Position numbers and translations under genes: made by a program. The notes below the pieces were generated by a model. It was not told the DNA's origin. It was given only the letters and a program-made list of their open reading frames with translations, and did no database searches. A DNA stretch of 64,000 nucleotides, taken from assembly GCA_016719815.1 (NCBI GenBank), contig JADJYK010000005.1:124001-188000 (forward strand), written 5' to 3'. Positions 27,708 to 36,611 of this stretch are shown here, one piece after another. This DNA comes from Chitinophagaceae bacterium. Lineage in GTDB: Bacteria; Bacteroidota; Bacteroidia; Chitinophagales; Chitinophagaceae. Positions within the stretch are counted from its first letter, which is position 1. Every line of letters starts with the position of its first letter.

Positions 27708-29527
27708 ATGTCACAAGAGCAACAGAATAATCAAAACAGGCCTCCGAGGTTCAATAACCGGCAAACAGGTGGTGATGACCCGAACCCGGGGCAGAAGAAA
27801 GGCCCCAAATTCAGCATATACTGGGTTAGTATTCAGGCGACTTTGAAAAGCAGATGGATGAGCTTTATAAGGAGAAGAATATTCCACAGGAAAGCAGAGT
27901 TGCCTATAGTGTAGAATCTGAAAAGGATTGGTTTGGTGGTATCCTTCAATTCCTTTTTCCTGTCCTAATATTCGTCGGCATCTGGATATTGATGATGCGT
28001 AAGATGAGTGGCGGCGCCGGGGGTGGTGCCGGGGGTGGTGGTATTTTCAACATTGGAAAATCTAAAGCTCAATTGTTTGATAAAGGAACAAGGGTGAATA
28101 TAACATTTGCTGATGTGGCAGGTTTGGATGAAGCGAAGGTTGAAGTAATGGAAATCGTCGACTTTTTAAAAAATCCAAAGAAATACACTAACCTTGGCGG
28201 TAAAATTCCCAAGGGGGCTTTGCTTATTGGTCCTCCGGGAACAGGTAAAACATTACTGGCAAAAGCCGTTGCCGGAGAGGCACAGGTTCCTTTCTTCAGT
28301 CTTAGTGGTTCTGATTTTGTGGAAATGTTTGTAGGTGTGGGTGCCAGCCGTGTAAGAGATTTATTCAAGCAGGCAAGAGAGAAAGCACCTTGCATCATTT
28401 TTATTGATGAAATAGATGCTATTGGCCGGGCAAGGGGCAAGAATGCTATGATGAGCAACGATGAAAGGGAAAGTACACTAAACCAATTGCTGGTGGAGAT
28501 GGATGGTTTTGGCACCGATGTGGGCATTATTGTGCTGGCGGCTACTAACAGGCCGGATGTATTAGACTCAGCATTACTTCGTCCCGGACGCTTCGATCGG
28601 CAAATCTCAATTGACAAACCAGACTTAGTAGGCCGTGAAGCAATTTTTAAAGTACACTTACAGCCAATAAAAGTTTCTAAAACTCTTGATGTTCATAAAC
28701 TGGCTGAGCAGACTCCCGGATTTGCCGGTGCAGATATTGCTAATGTGTGTAATGAAGCAGCCCTTATAGCCGCCCGTAAAAATAAAGAGGCTGTAGATAT
28801 GCAAGACTTTCAGGATGCGGTGGACAGGGTGATTGGCGGATTGGAAAAGAAAAACAAAATCATTTCTCCGGAAGAAAAGAAAATTATTGCCTACCATGAA
28901 GCGGGTCATGCCATTTGTGGCTGGTTCCTTGAACATGCTTACCCGCTGCTCAAGGTAACAATTGTTCCAAGAGGTACTGCTGCATTGGGCTATGCACAAT
29001 ACACACCCAAAGAGCAATACCTGTATAACACAGATCAGCTTAGCGATCAGATATGCATGACACTGGGTGGAAGGGCCAGCGAGGAAATCTTTTTTAAGAA
29101 AATTTCTACCGGGGCACAAAACGACCTGCAGCAGATTACACGCATTGCCTATGCAATGGTGACAGTATATGGCATGAACGATAAGATAGGTAATGTTAGC
29201 TTTTATGATCCTCAGCAGGAGGCCTCCTTCACAAAACCTTACTCAGACGAAACGGCAAAAATGATTGATGAGGAAGTAAGGAAACTGATTGACGAGGCAT
29301 ATGGCAAAACCCTTAACCTTCTTACTGAAAAGAAAAATGAAGTGGAAAAACTGGCCAATGCCTTGCTTGATAAAGAAGTATTATTCCAGAGCGATGTGGA
29401 GGCGTTGATAGGCAAGCGTCCTTTTGAAGACAGAAAACACATAGTAGAGGATATAGATGTTGAACCTGTGACAATCGAACCGGAAGAAAATATGGAAGGT
29501 GATACAGGAACTGAATCTTCTATTTAA
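27708..29527 (+). CDS. ftsH: ATP-dependent zinc metalloprotease FtsH (internal deletion and frame break near the N terminus)
   Basis: FtsH is the membrane-bound AAA+ protease that degrades membrane and regulatory proteins. Visible: the second membrane segment (ILQFLFPVLIFVGIWILMM), a Gly-rich linker, Walker A (GPPGTGKT), Walker B (IIFIDEIDAIGR), the arginine-finger region (RPGRFDRQISID), and the zinc site HEAGH. The N terminus (MSQEQQNNQNRPPRFNN, then GPKFSIYWV) is in another frame. It meets the rest at 27824-27835 with TM1 and most of the periplasmic domain missing, about 100 codons by comparison with relatives. I think this is a sequence or assembly defect, since FtsH is usually indispensable. 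lutC follows after 9 bases. Confidence 0.92.
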
Positions 29528-29536
29528 ACTTCTTAT

Positions 29537-30172
29537 ATGAACGTATCTCCGTCAAAAGAAAACATCTTAAAGAAGATAAGAAAGGCGTTGAGTCACTCAA
29601 CGCCTTTGCCTTTTCCGCAAAGCGAAGGCAACCAGCCCGTCTTTCATCAATTGAACCAGGAGCCGGAGATAGAATTTGCTGAACAGTTTACGAAGTTGCA
29701 GGGTAAGTTTATCTATTGCATAAACAGGCAGGAATTTGCTTTTCAGTTAAACAGCCTTATAAAAAAACAGGACTGGCAAAAAATATATTGCTTAGAACAG
29801 GAACTGCTTGGTCCATTGGCCGACCAGCTTGGAGAAAGGTTGACAATTACAGATTTAGCCGGTTGTGATATCTCCATAACAGGTTGCGAATACCTTGTTG
29901 CCCGTACAGGCAGTATTGTTATGAGCACTGCACAGGCAGGCGGACGTACAGCCAGTGTGTATGCGCCTATCCATATTTGCATTGCATTTACTAACCAGCT
30001 GGTGTACGATATTAAAGATGCATTGCAGGGAGCAAGAGAAAAATATGGAAACAAAATTCCATCGTTGATAACATTTGCCACAGGCCCCAGCCGTACTGCC
30101 GATATTGAAAAAACATTAGTTGTGGGTGTTCATGGCCCAAAAGAAGTGTATTTGTTTCTGGTGGAAGCCTGA
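29537..30172 (+). CDS. lutC: LUD-domain protein, LutC type
   Basis: LutC is the third component of the LutABC L-lactate oxidation system. The 211-residue protein has the LUD-domain stretch VARTGSIVMSTAQAGGRTAS and the C-terminal signature TGPSRTADIEKTLVVGVHGP. It starts 9 bases after ftsH and is followed by a GGCT-like gene. lutB is 17 kb away at 10568-11946, so the lut genes do not form one operon here. Some Bacteroidota LutC-like proteins may act outside lactate metabolism; the assignment is by family only. Confidence 0.85.
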   Translation: MNVSPSKENILKKIRKALSHSTPLPFPQSEGNQPVFHQLNQEPEIEFAEQFTKLQGKFIYCINRQEFAFQLNSLIKKQDWQKIYCLEQELLGPLADQLGERLTITDLAGCDISITGCEYLVARTGSIVMSTAQAGGRTASVYAPIHICIAFTNQLVYDIKDALQGAREKYGNKIPSLITFATGPSRTADIEKTLVVGVHGPKEVYLFLVEA

Positions 30173-30201
30173 AATAGCCCTGCCTTTATTAAATTTACAG
30201 C

Positions 30202-30627
30202 ATGACACAACCAGAAACTTTCCTACTATTTGTTTATGGTTCATTGCGCAGTGGTTTTCAAAGCCATGCCTACGAATATATCAGCAGGTATTTTGCTCTA
30301 ACCGGACAAGCTAAAGTGAAAGGCCGGTTACACGATATGGGCGATTATCCTGCAGCTATACCAACAGATGAAGATGCTTTTATTATTGGAGAACTTTATC
30401 ATATTAAAAACGTGGATGAATTTTCCTGGGCTATAGGCCAGTTGGATGACTACGAAGGGGTATCTGCTGAAACCGGGGAACAACCGCTATATTATCGTGC
30501 AATAACAGATGTGTATATAAATAGTGAAAAAGTGCCGGCCTGGATTTACTGGTATAAAGGAGATGTAACAGGTAAAACCATAATATCTTCAGGTGATGTG
30601 ATTGAATACCTGAATCAAAAGAAATGA
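30202..30627 (+). CDS. Gamma-glutamylcyclotransferase-like (AIG2 family) protein
   Basis: A 141-residue cytoplasmic protein with the family opening FLLFVYGSLRSGFQSHAYEY. Later it has GELYHIKNVDEFSWAIGQLD followed by DYEGV; the acidic residues there supply the proposed catalytic Glu of the GGCT fold. Family members release 5-oxoproline from gamma-glutamyl compounds or act on related amides. The real substrate is unknown. It lies between lutC and lpxH with small gaps and is probably co-transcribed. Confidence 0.82.
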   Translation: MTQPETFLLFVYGSLRSGFQSHAYEYISRYFALTGQAKVKGRLHDMGDYPAAIPTDEDAFIIGELYHIKNVDEFSWAIGQLDDYEGVSAETGEQPLYYRAITDVYINSEKVPAWIYWYKGDVTGKTIISSGDVIEYLNQKK

Positions 30628-30636
30628 TTTTAAAAA

Positions 30637-31419
30637 GTGCCGATTTTTCAAAATAAAAAAATATACTTCCTTTCCGATTTTCACCTCGGGGCACCTGATT
30701 ATTTCTCCAGTTTGGCAAGGGGAAAGCGAATTGTTCAGTTTCTTGATGATATAAAGGATACAGCAGCAGAAGTTTTTCTTGTTGGAGATATGTTTGACTT
30801 CTGGTATGAGTATCGTCTGGTGGTGCCCAAAGGCTTTGTGAGGCTGCTTGGCAAACTTGCCGAATTTACGGATGCAGGAATACCCCTGCATTTTTTTGTT
30901 GGAAACCACGATATGTGGATGCGGGATTATTTTCAGAATGAGTTGAACATTCCCGTTTATTTTGAGCCAAAAGAATTTGAACGCAATGGCAAACTCTTTC
31001 TCATCGGCCATGGCGACGGCCTTGGGCCCGGTGATTACGGATATAAACGACTAAAAAAAGTGTTCCGCAATCCGGTTTCAAAATGGCTGTTTGGCATTTT
31101 GCCACCGGTGATGGGCATGGGGCTGGCTAACTACATGAGCCGTCGCAGCCGGGCACAAACCGGCGCTACAGAGGAAACATTCCTTGGTGAAGACAAAGAA
31201 TGGCTTATTATCTATTGTAAGGAAAAGCTGAAACAAAAGAATTATGATTTTTTTGTGTTTGGGCACAGACATTTACCCATCGATTTTCGTCTCGATAATG
31301 GTAAGTATGTCAACTTGGGCGACTGGATTCGCTACTTTACCTATGCCGAATTTGATGGAACAGAAATGACATTAAAATCATATAAAGGCAACAATCATAA
31401 AATCATTAGAAATTATTGA
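30637..31419 (+). CDS. lpxH: UDP-2,3-diacylglucosamine diphosphatase, LpxH type
   Basis: LpxH hydrolyses UDP-2,3-diacylglucosamine to lipid X in lipid A synthesis. The 260-residue protein has the calcineurin-like phosphoesterase motifs SDFHLG, VGDMFDFW, VGNHDMW, GHGDGLGPGDYG and VFGHRHLP, which bind the metal pair. A hydrophobic patch in the middle (KWLFGILPPVMGMGLANYMS) probably holds acyl chains at the membrane. The start is a GTG at 30637. The following gene overlaps its stop codon by 4 bases, implying coupled translation. Confidence 0.92.
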   Translation: MPIFQNKKIYFLSDFHLGAPDYFSSLARGKRIVQFLDDIKDTAAEVFLVGDMFDFWYEYRLVVPKGFVRLLGKLAEFTDAGIPLHFFVGNHDMWMRDYFQNELNIPVYFEPKEFERNGKLFLIGHGDGLGPGDYGYKRLKKVFRNPVSKWLFGILPPVMGMGLANYMSRRSRAQTGATEETFLGEDKEWLIIYCKEKLKQKNYDFFVFGHRHLPIDFRLDNGKYVNLGDWIRYFTYAEFDGTEMTLKSYKGNNHKIIRNY

Positions 31420-32240
31420 AACAGATAATTGCAATACTGCTTTGTTGTTTCTTTTTGTCTGCAAAAGCACAGGAGGATACGAATTTTCACTTCGTGAGGA
31501 AGATTACCGGCGACATCACCGCATTCACCGTTGATAATCTTGATAATATTTATATACTTAACAGCCGGAATCAGGTGAAGAAAATTAACGCCAATGGCGA
31601 TTCGGTAGCAGTATATAATAATATCAGGAAGTATGGACAGACCACACTGATAGATGTGTCGAATCCGCTGAAAGTATTGTTGTACTATAAAGATTTTGCC
31701 ACTGTTGCGATGCTTGACCGTTTTTTGAATGTGGTGAACACAGTTGACTTGCGTAAGCAAAACATTTTGCAGGCAAAAGCTATTGCCCAGTCATATGATA
31801 ACAAAATTTGGGTGTATGACGAAATGGAAAACAAACTAAAAAAAGTTGATGAGGATGGTAAATTGCTGCAGGAAACACCCGATTTCCGGCTTTTACTTGA
31901 TGTAGCGTCACAGCCTGTAAAAATATTTGATGAAAATAAATACGTTTACCTCTACGACTCAACTTATGGTATTTTTGTTTTTGATTACTACGGAACACTG
32001 AGAAACAACATTATGATTACTGGCTGGAAAAATTTTAAAGTGACCGGAAAGTATATTTATGGATCCAAAGCCGACACATTATACCGCTACGATATATCAG
32101 ATTTTCAGTATGACGAATGGAAACTGCCCGGACAGTTAAACAACACATTGTCATTCAATTTTACTGCTGGCAGGGTGTATGCTCTCAAACCGGAAGCCGA
32201 TAAAGGACTAAGCAGTATTCTTGTTTATGCAATTCGTTAA
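31416..32240 (+). CDS. Secreted beta-propeller-like protein of unknown function
   Basis: A 274-residue protein with an N-terminal signal peptide (IIAILLCCFFLSAKAQ). Short repeats follow, of the type ITAFTVDNLDNIYILNSRNQ, IWVYDEMENKLKKVDEDGK and VYLYDSTYGIFVFDYYG, spaced as blades of an NHL/Kelch-like propeller. There is no catalytic motif. The TTG start overlaps the lpxH stop (TTGA). Its fixed position after lpxH suggests an envelope-related role, but I cannot assign one. Confidence 0.72.
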   Translation: MKQIIAILLCCFFLSAKAQEDTNFHFVRKITGDITAFTVDNLDNIYILNSRNQVKKINANGDSVAVYNNIRKYGQTTLIDVSNPLKVLLYYKDFATVAMLDRFLNVVNTVDLRKQNILQAKAIAQSYDNKIWVYDEMENKLKKVDEDGKLLQETPDFRLLLDVASQPVKIFDENKYVYLYDSTYGIFVFDYYGTLRNNIMITGWKNFKVTGKYIYGSKADTLYRYDISDFQYDEWKLPGQLNNTLSFNFTAGRVYALKPEADKGLSSILVYAIR

Positions 32241-32275
32241 TACCAGCAACTTTCTTTTTTCGATAATTTTACCGC

Positions 32276-33361
32276 ATGAATGATTTTCTTCAGAAAATAT
32301 GGCTTTACAATACCATTCAGACTTATCTGATTGTTGTCGGCGTTATTCTTTTTATATGGGCTTTTAAAAAGCTTATTTCCCGCTATTTCGCCGGACTGCT
32401 CTTCAGTGTTGTAAAAAAAATCTGGAAGGATGTTGATAAACAATCTTTCGTCAGCCTTGTGGTAAAACCACTCGGTACATTTTTGGCCATACTGGCTTCG
32501 CTGGTGGCTTTGTTCAAACTTAACTTTCCTGGTCAGCTAAACACAGAGATACTCTTTGGCTATACATCAAGGGCAATAACGTATATGCTTGGGGTGGCAA
32601 CGCTTATTATTTCTTTTGCAGCTTTACTAATCCGGCTTATTGATTTTATTGCAATAATTCTGGAACGAAAAGCCAACCTTACCCCAGAGCAAAACGACAA
32701 CCAGCTGATTGTTTTCTTTAAGGATTTTTTCAAAGTTATTATTGTTATCATCAGTATCATCATGGTATTGCGGTATGCTTTCGGGCAAGATGTAAGAAGT
32801 CTTCTTACCGGCCTTAGTATCGTGGGTGCAGCTATAGCTCTTGCTTTGCGGGAAAGCCTGGAGAACCTGATTGCATCATTTATCATTTTCTTTGATAAAC
32901 CATTTGTTACTGGCGACCTGGTAAAAGTGCTGAATGTTACAGGCACAGTTGAAAGAATTGGATTAAGAAGCACAAGAATTAGAACAGAGCAAAAAACATT
33001 TGTTACCGTGCCCAATAAGCAGATGGTGGACAGTATCCTGGATAATTTGTCGCTGCGTACGCACCGCAAAGGTGATTTAAGGCTGGAGATTGATCTGCAC
33101 ACCAGCAGCGAATTGACAGCACAATTAATTGAGAGAGTTAAGAAAATATTGAGCAGGGCAGATGTGGAAACAAGTCAGGTTCACCTGGCTGAAATTGCAG
33201 TAAATGCAATTGTTGTTACCGGTGACTATTTTACAGCTCCTCTTTCAATGGATGAGTTTAACGTCATCAGGCAGGAAATAAACCTGCAAAGCCTGAAACT
33301 GCTTGAAGAATTAAACATTGAACTGGCAGGCGAGAATAAAGATATTAAGATTAATAAGTGA
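32276..33361 (+). CDS. Small-conductance mechanosensitive channel family protein (MscS)
   Basis: A 361-residue inner-membrane protein. It has about four hydrophobic segments in the first 190 residues, then the pore-lining helix and the MscS hallmark ALRESLENLIASFIIFFDKP, then FVTGDLVKV. Next comes the beta domain (TVERIGLRSTRIRTEQKTFV and TVPNKQMVD) and an alpha/beta C-terminal domain. The family opens on membrane tension and releases solutes after a drop in osmolarity. The gene is intact and last in the rightward group that begins with rsfS. Confidence 0.92.
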   Translation: MNDFLQKIWLYNTIQTYLIVVGVILFIWAFKKLISRYFAGLLFSVVKKIWKDVDKQSFVSLVVKPLGTFLAILASLVALFKLNFPGQLNTEILFGYTSRAITYMLGVATLIISFAALLIRLIDFIAIILERKANLTPEQNDNQLIVFFKDFFKVIIVIISIIMVLRYAFGQDVRSLLTGLSIVGAAIALALRESLENLIASFIIFFDKPFVTGDLVKVLNVTGTVERIGLRSTRIRTEQKTFVTVPNKQMVDSILDNLSLRTHRKGDLRLEIDLHTSSELTAQLIERVKKILSRADVETSQVHLAEIAVNAIVVTGDYFTAPLSMDEFNVIRQEINLQSLKLLEELNIELAGENKDIKINK

Positions 33362-33436
33362 CTTATTTGAGAATTAAGGGATTAATGGTCATCAACGGGT
33401 CTATCTAACTTTCTTAATGCCTTAATGGTTTAAACC

Positions 33437-33966
33437 CTACTGTACCGGAAATGCGTTACTGATAATCTCTCCCAGTTCCTTGTCAAATACTCCGTACTTG
33501 CCGTATTCTACCACACGGCCCAATTCCTTTCCTTGCTTCAGTACTATAATGGTGGGTACATTGGTAATGTTAAGGGCAAGCGACAGGCTGCCGAATGACT
33601 TCTTTCTTTCTGTCCACTCCAAAAAGTGTTATCCCTCTCAGCAGGAAAACCAGCGGCTTCAGTCAATGCAAATAATTTTGGAATGATGAACTGCGAATCT
33701 TCGCACCATGTGCCCATAAACACCAGCAGTTGCAGCGAATCTTTATGCTTTTGTAACCCGTCAATGGCAACTTTATCGGGGTTGTAGCCAATAAGATTTT
33801 GGGCATACCATTTAAAGCTGGTATCCGCCTGCAATATTTCTTTCGAGATTAAACCTTTGTACGATTTTTCGTTTGGTCTCTCTACCAGCACTTCATACTG
33901 GTTTTGTGCAAAAACGATATTTCCTACAAGCAGGGTAATAACAAATACAGGCAGAATTTTTTTCAT
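33437..33966 (-). CDS. Secreted thioredoxin-fold protein with CxxS centre (two frame breaks)
   Basis: The start is the ATG at 33964-33966 (MKKILPVFVITLLVGNIVFA, a signal peptide). The thioredoxin-like core has LLVFMGTWCEDSQFIIPKLF, in which the second active-site Cys is Ser, then LALNITNVPTIIVLKQGKEL. Between them the true frame reads PAERITLFGVDRKKEVIRQ. Reaching it needs removal of one base at the C3 run 33633-33635 and one at GG 33587-33588. The restored protein is about 175 residues. A single-Cys centre implies a monothiol or non-redox role. Close relatives that I remember share the single Cys. Confidence 0.8.
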
Positions 33967-34026
33967 GGTGAATGCTTTATAGCGGCAAAAGTAAAAGGGT
34001 GTAGCCAAAAGATGAAGGAACTGGCG

Positions 34027-34664
34027 TTAAAGTTGCAGGAAATTATAGACCCGTTCAATAATTTTCCTGTCATCACTGAAAACATTTGGTATCGCCCATT
34101 TTAAATAAAGCGTTCTGTTTGAAAAACTGATCGAATCAATGCAGGAGTTGTTCAAAGCCGCTTTACAGGGATTTTCCTTCTCAATAACAAAATCCTTTGC
34201 TATTGTTTTCAGATTTTCAATCATGAATAATGTATCGCCTTCTTGTTCCACTGCAACAAGGTTTGCAATAGTGTCGAAGCACAGGATATTATATTCCTCT
34301 ATTGGATTATCTGTTTTATTTAAAGGTAAAATAAGGTTTTTCCAAACTCCACTGCCCATGCCGTACTGCAATATTGCATAACCATTATTCTGCCACTGAA
34401 AGTTTATTCTTTCGCCAAACTGAAAGGCAATGCTGTAACCTGAGGTACGGGAAAGTGTGTCATTTCCAGGAGACAGTTACGGTAGAATCGCTGTTTTGAT
34501 TAAGTTGAAAAAAAGCATCCGCCTTCCCCCAATATTTTCTTGCCTAGCCTTTGATTCAGGACTGGATATTTCTCGATACTAGATTTATATTTTGACGTTG
34601 ATTCAGTATAGTCGCAACTGACAAAAAGAATAATAAGAAGAGAAAAAGAAATGAGATTTTTCAT
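34027..34664 (-). CDS. Putative lipoprotein of unknown function (two frame breaks)
   Basis: Joining three frames gives a protein of about 211 residues. It starts at the ATG 34662-34664 with MKNLISFSLLIILFVSCDYT, a lipoprotein signal with a likely lipidated Cys17. The middle reads KYWGKADAFFQLNQNSDSTV and, after the second break, NDTLSRTSGYSIAFQFGERI. The C-terminal part (from QYGMGSGVWKNLILPLNKTD) is uninterrupted. Breaks are near T4 34535-34538 and near 34466-34470, each corrected by removing one base. No domain or homologue is recognised. It lies between the thioredoxin-like gene and the MerR gene on the same strand. Confidence 0.62.
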
Positions 34665-34716
34665 CCTGAAAAGATATCATTCAACAAACGATGGGATAAG
34701 CAGTTTATTGCAAGTT

Positions 34717-35286
34717 TCACAAATTCACCTTCATCTCCAGCATAAAGCCTTTTATCTTTTGTAAAGACTGTATGGCGGCAAAACGTTCTTCAGCCCTCTT
34801 ATTTTTCTTCAGATAGTCTTTGGCTCCCTCGATGGTAAACTTGCGGCGGCGTAGCAGGTCATAAATCATCACCAGGTTCTTAATATCCACCGGGCGGAAA
34901 AAACGGTCGCCCTTCCTGTTTTTGCGGGGCTGCAAAATGTCAAACTCGGTTTCCCAGTAACGTATCAGCGACTGGTTCTCCCTGAACATAACAGCCACTT
35001 CACCAATAGAATAATATTGCTTTTTGAAAAGCTCTTCGTCTTCCGGCACATTAATCAGGTCGGCAGACAGGGCAATATCTTTTAAGGATTTACGGCCTCT
35101 TTTACCGGTGCCAGCCACCTGTTGTACTGTAGTTTCTTTTACTGATGATGCCGTTATTTCTTCAATTTCATTTGCTGCTTCAGCCATTTGCAGCACTGGT
35201 TCTTCCACCACCGATACAGGCTCCGGTATTGGCACAGCAGCAGGAACACCAAAATCAAAAGTTATTTGCGTTAATGGCTTTTTCAT
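34717..35286 (-). CDS. MerR family transcriptional regulator
   Basis: A 189-residue regulator. About 80 N-terminal residues are acidic and low-complexity (PVSVVEEPVLQMAEAANEIE). A MerR winged-helix domain follows (YYSIGEVAVMFRENQSLIRY; DRFFRPVDIKNLVMIYDLLR; KFTIEGAKDYLKKN). There is no ligand-sensing C-terminal domain. Proteins of this form in Bacteroidota are usually encoded next to an M23 peptidase gene and alaS, as here, and their targets are unknown. A palindrome in the upstream gap (35317-35332) is a possible operator. Confidence 0.88.
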   Translation of the reverse strand: MKKPLTQITFDFGVPAAVPIPEPVSVVEEPVLQMAEAANEIEEITASSVKETTVQQVAGTGKRGRKSLKDIALSADLINVPEDEELFKKQYYSIGEVAVMFRENQSLIRYWETEFDILQPRKNRKGDRFFRPVDIKNLVMIYDLLRRRKFTIEGAKDYLKKNKRAEERFAAIQSLQKIKGFMLEMKVNL

Positions 35287-35316
35287 TATTTGTAAAGGTA
35301 ATTACACCCTGTTCAC

Positions 35317-35332
35317 TATTGTCTGGACAATA
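35317..35332. promoter_or_regulatory. Palindrome TATTGTC-TG-GACAATA upstream of the MerR gene
   Basis: Two 7-base arms in perfect inverted order with a 2-base centre, placed about 30 bases before the merR start. A -7-like TACCTTTA lies at 35293-35300 on the minus strand. MerR regulators bind such dyads and often control their own genes; that is inference. Confidence 0.35.
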
Positions 35333-35388
35333 CAATGTGTGGAAAAAATGCCGCTTGCTCTATTTCACCGTCGTCCGTTTACTATTCC

Positions 35389-36360
35389 CTAATCAAGGCT
35401 TTGGTTGCTGGCGGCTGCTTTTTTCAGCAACTGGTCAAACTGTTCCGGGGTCAGGTCATTGTAGAAGAAATATATCGGGTCAAGTTTATCGCTGTATTTA
35501 TGTACCTCATAGTGGCAGTGCGGCCCGGTACTTTTCCCGGTACTGCCTACCCAGCCAATTACCTCACCCCGTTTTACTTCCTGTCCGTTTCTTGCTTTTA
35601 CCCTCACCATGTGGCCGTACAATGTTTCGTAGCCAAATCTATGGCTGATGATGACATGGTTTCCATACCCGTTTCCGGTGTTTCCGGCCGTGGTAACTGT
35701 TCCGTCGGCAGTGGCATAAATGGGGGTGCCGGTAGGAGCGGTAAAATCAAGCCCCGCATGAAATTTTGTGGTTTTATAAACCGGGTCAATTCTATACCCA
35801 AAGCCCGATGCAACACGGGTAAGGTCTTTATTGGCCACGGGTTGTATAGCTGGTGTGTGGGACAGCATGTGTTCTTTATTCTTTACCAGCTCCTCCACTT
35901 CGTTGTAGGATTTCTTCTGGGCTGCAATGCGGCCGCTAAGATTATTTAGAGTGGCAGCAATAGAAGCAGCCAATTGAAAATCTTTTATCTTCTCCACTTT
36001 GGCAATCTCAATCTTTGTTTCCAGTTCCTTTGCCCTTGCACTGTCCGGAACGGGGTTGGCTTCAAATATGGCACGGTACACATCGTTGTCCCGCTTTTCC
36101 AACTCCTTCATCTGTTTTTGAACAGACTCAAGGCTGTCTTCCAGTTCCTTGTAATTATCTTTCAGAATTTTGTTTTGATAAGCCAGTTGCTTTTCTTTTG
36201 GCGAGCCGATAAACTGAAAAGCAGCATACGAAATAAGGCCGGCAGTAACAAGGGCAGCCGCCACAAAACCAAACACCCGCAGCAATTTTACCCGCAGCGG
36301 AGTTTCCAGTTTTTCATACCGGAGAGTGTTGGTATTATAGTAATACTTGATTTTTTTCAT
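35389..36360 (-). CDS. M23 family metallopeptidase with N-terminal membrane anchor and coiled coil
   Basis: A 323-residue protein: a basic N terminus, one membrane segment (about 28-52, VFGFVAAALVTAGLISYAAF), then a long coiled coil (about 58-175, NYKELEDSLESVQKQMKELE). The LytM domain has FGYRIDPVYKTTKFHAGLDF, LYGHMVRV and GPHCHYEVHKY, so the zinc and catalytic His residues are present. It is anchored in the inner membrane with the peptidase in the periplasm. This layout is like the DipM/NlpD/EnvC-related cell-wall proteins; a wall-remodelling role is inferred. Divergent from alaS. Confidence 0.9.
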   Translation of the reverse strand: MKKIKYYYNTNTLRYEKLETPLRVKLLRVFGFVAAALVTAGLISYAAFQFIGSPKEKQLAYQNKILKDNYKELEDSLESVQKQMKELEKRDNDVYRAIFEANPVPDSARAKELETKIEIAKVEKIKDFQLAASIAATLNNLSGRIAAQKKSYNEVEELVKNKEHMLSHTPAIQPVANKDLTRVASGFGYRIDPVYKTTKFHAGLDFTAPTGTPIYATADGTVTTAGNTGNGYGNHVIISHRFGYETLYGHMVRVKARNGQEVKRGEVIGWVGSTGKSTGPHCHYEVHKYSDKLDPIYFFYNDLTPEQFDQLLKKAAASNQSLD

Positions 36361-36396
36361 TATCAGAACCCGATGCCGTCATGCAGCGGTATTGCT

Positions 36397-36404
36397 TACC
36401 TTTG
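36397..36404 (+). promoter_or_regulatory. -7 box TACCTTTG with a following small hairpin, upstream of alaS
   Basis: TACCTTTG fits TAnnTTTG on the plus strand. A short hairpin, CCCAC-TTTT-GTGGG, lies right after it (36407-36420). If used, alaS would have a leader of about 200 bases. No TTG stands at the usual distance, so confidence is modest. No T-box motifs were seen in the leader. Confidence 0.35.
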
Positions 36405-36611
36405 CCCCACTTTTGTGGGTTGTCAAAGATAGACTGTAAAATAGCAAAAATCAACCCGGAAATAATATTGATAACCAGTTAAAAGAAAATATTTATGTAG
36501 CCGGCTGAAGTACTGCTATCATCGTCCCTTGCGTCGCACACTTGTACGGCAGTAACACCGATGAGCAATTTGAACCATTACCGGACACATTCACTATTAC
36601 TACTCACAAAC

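Noticed and set aside
36421..36611. T-box or other tRNA-sensing leader before alaS
   Set aside because: No specifier loop or T-box sequence was seen, and T-boxes are essentially absent from this phylum.
36561..36611. Extended AlaS start 17 codons upstream
   Set aside because: The extra residues (MSNLNHYRTHSLLLLTN) do not resemble AlaS, and the family normally starts at MTSAEIRQAF or similar.
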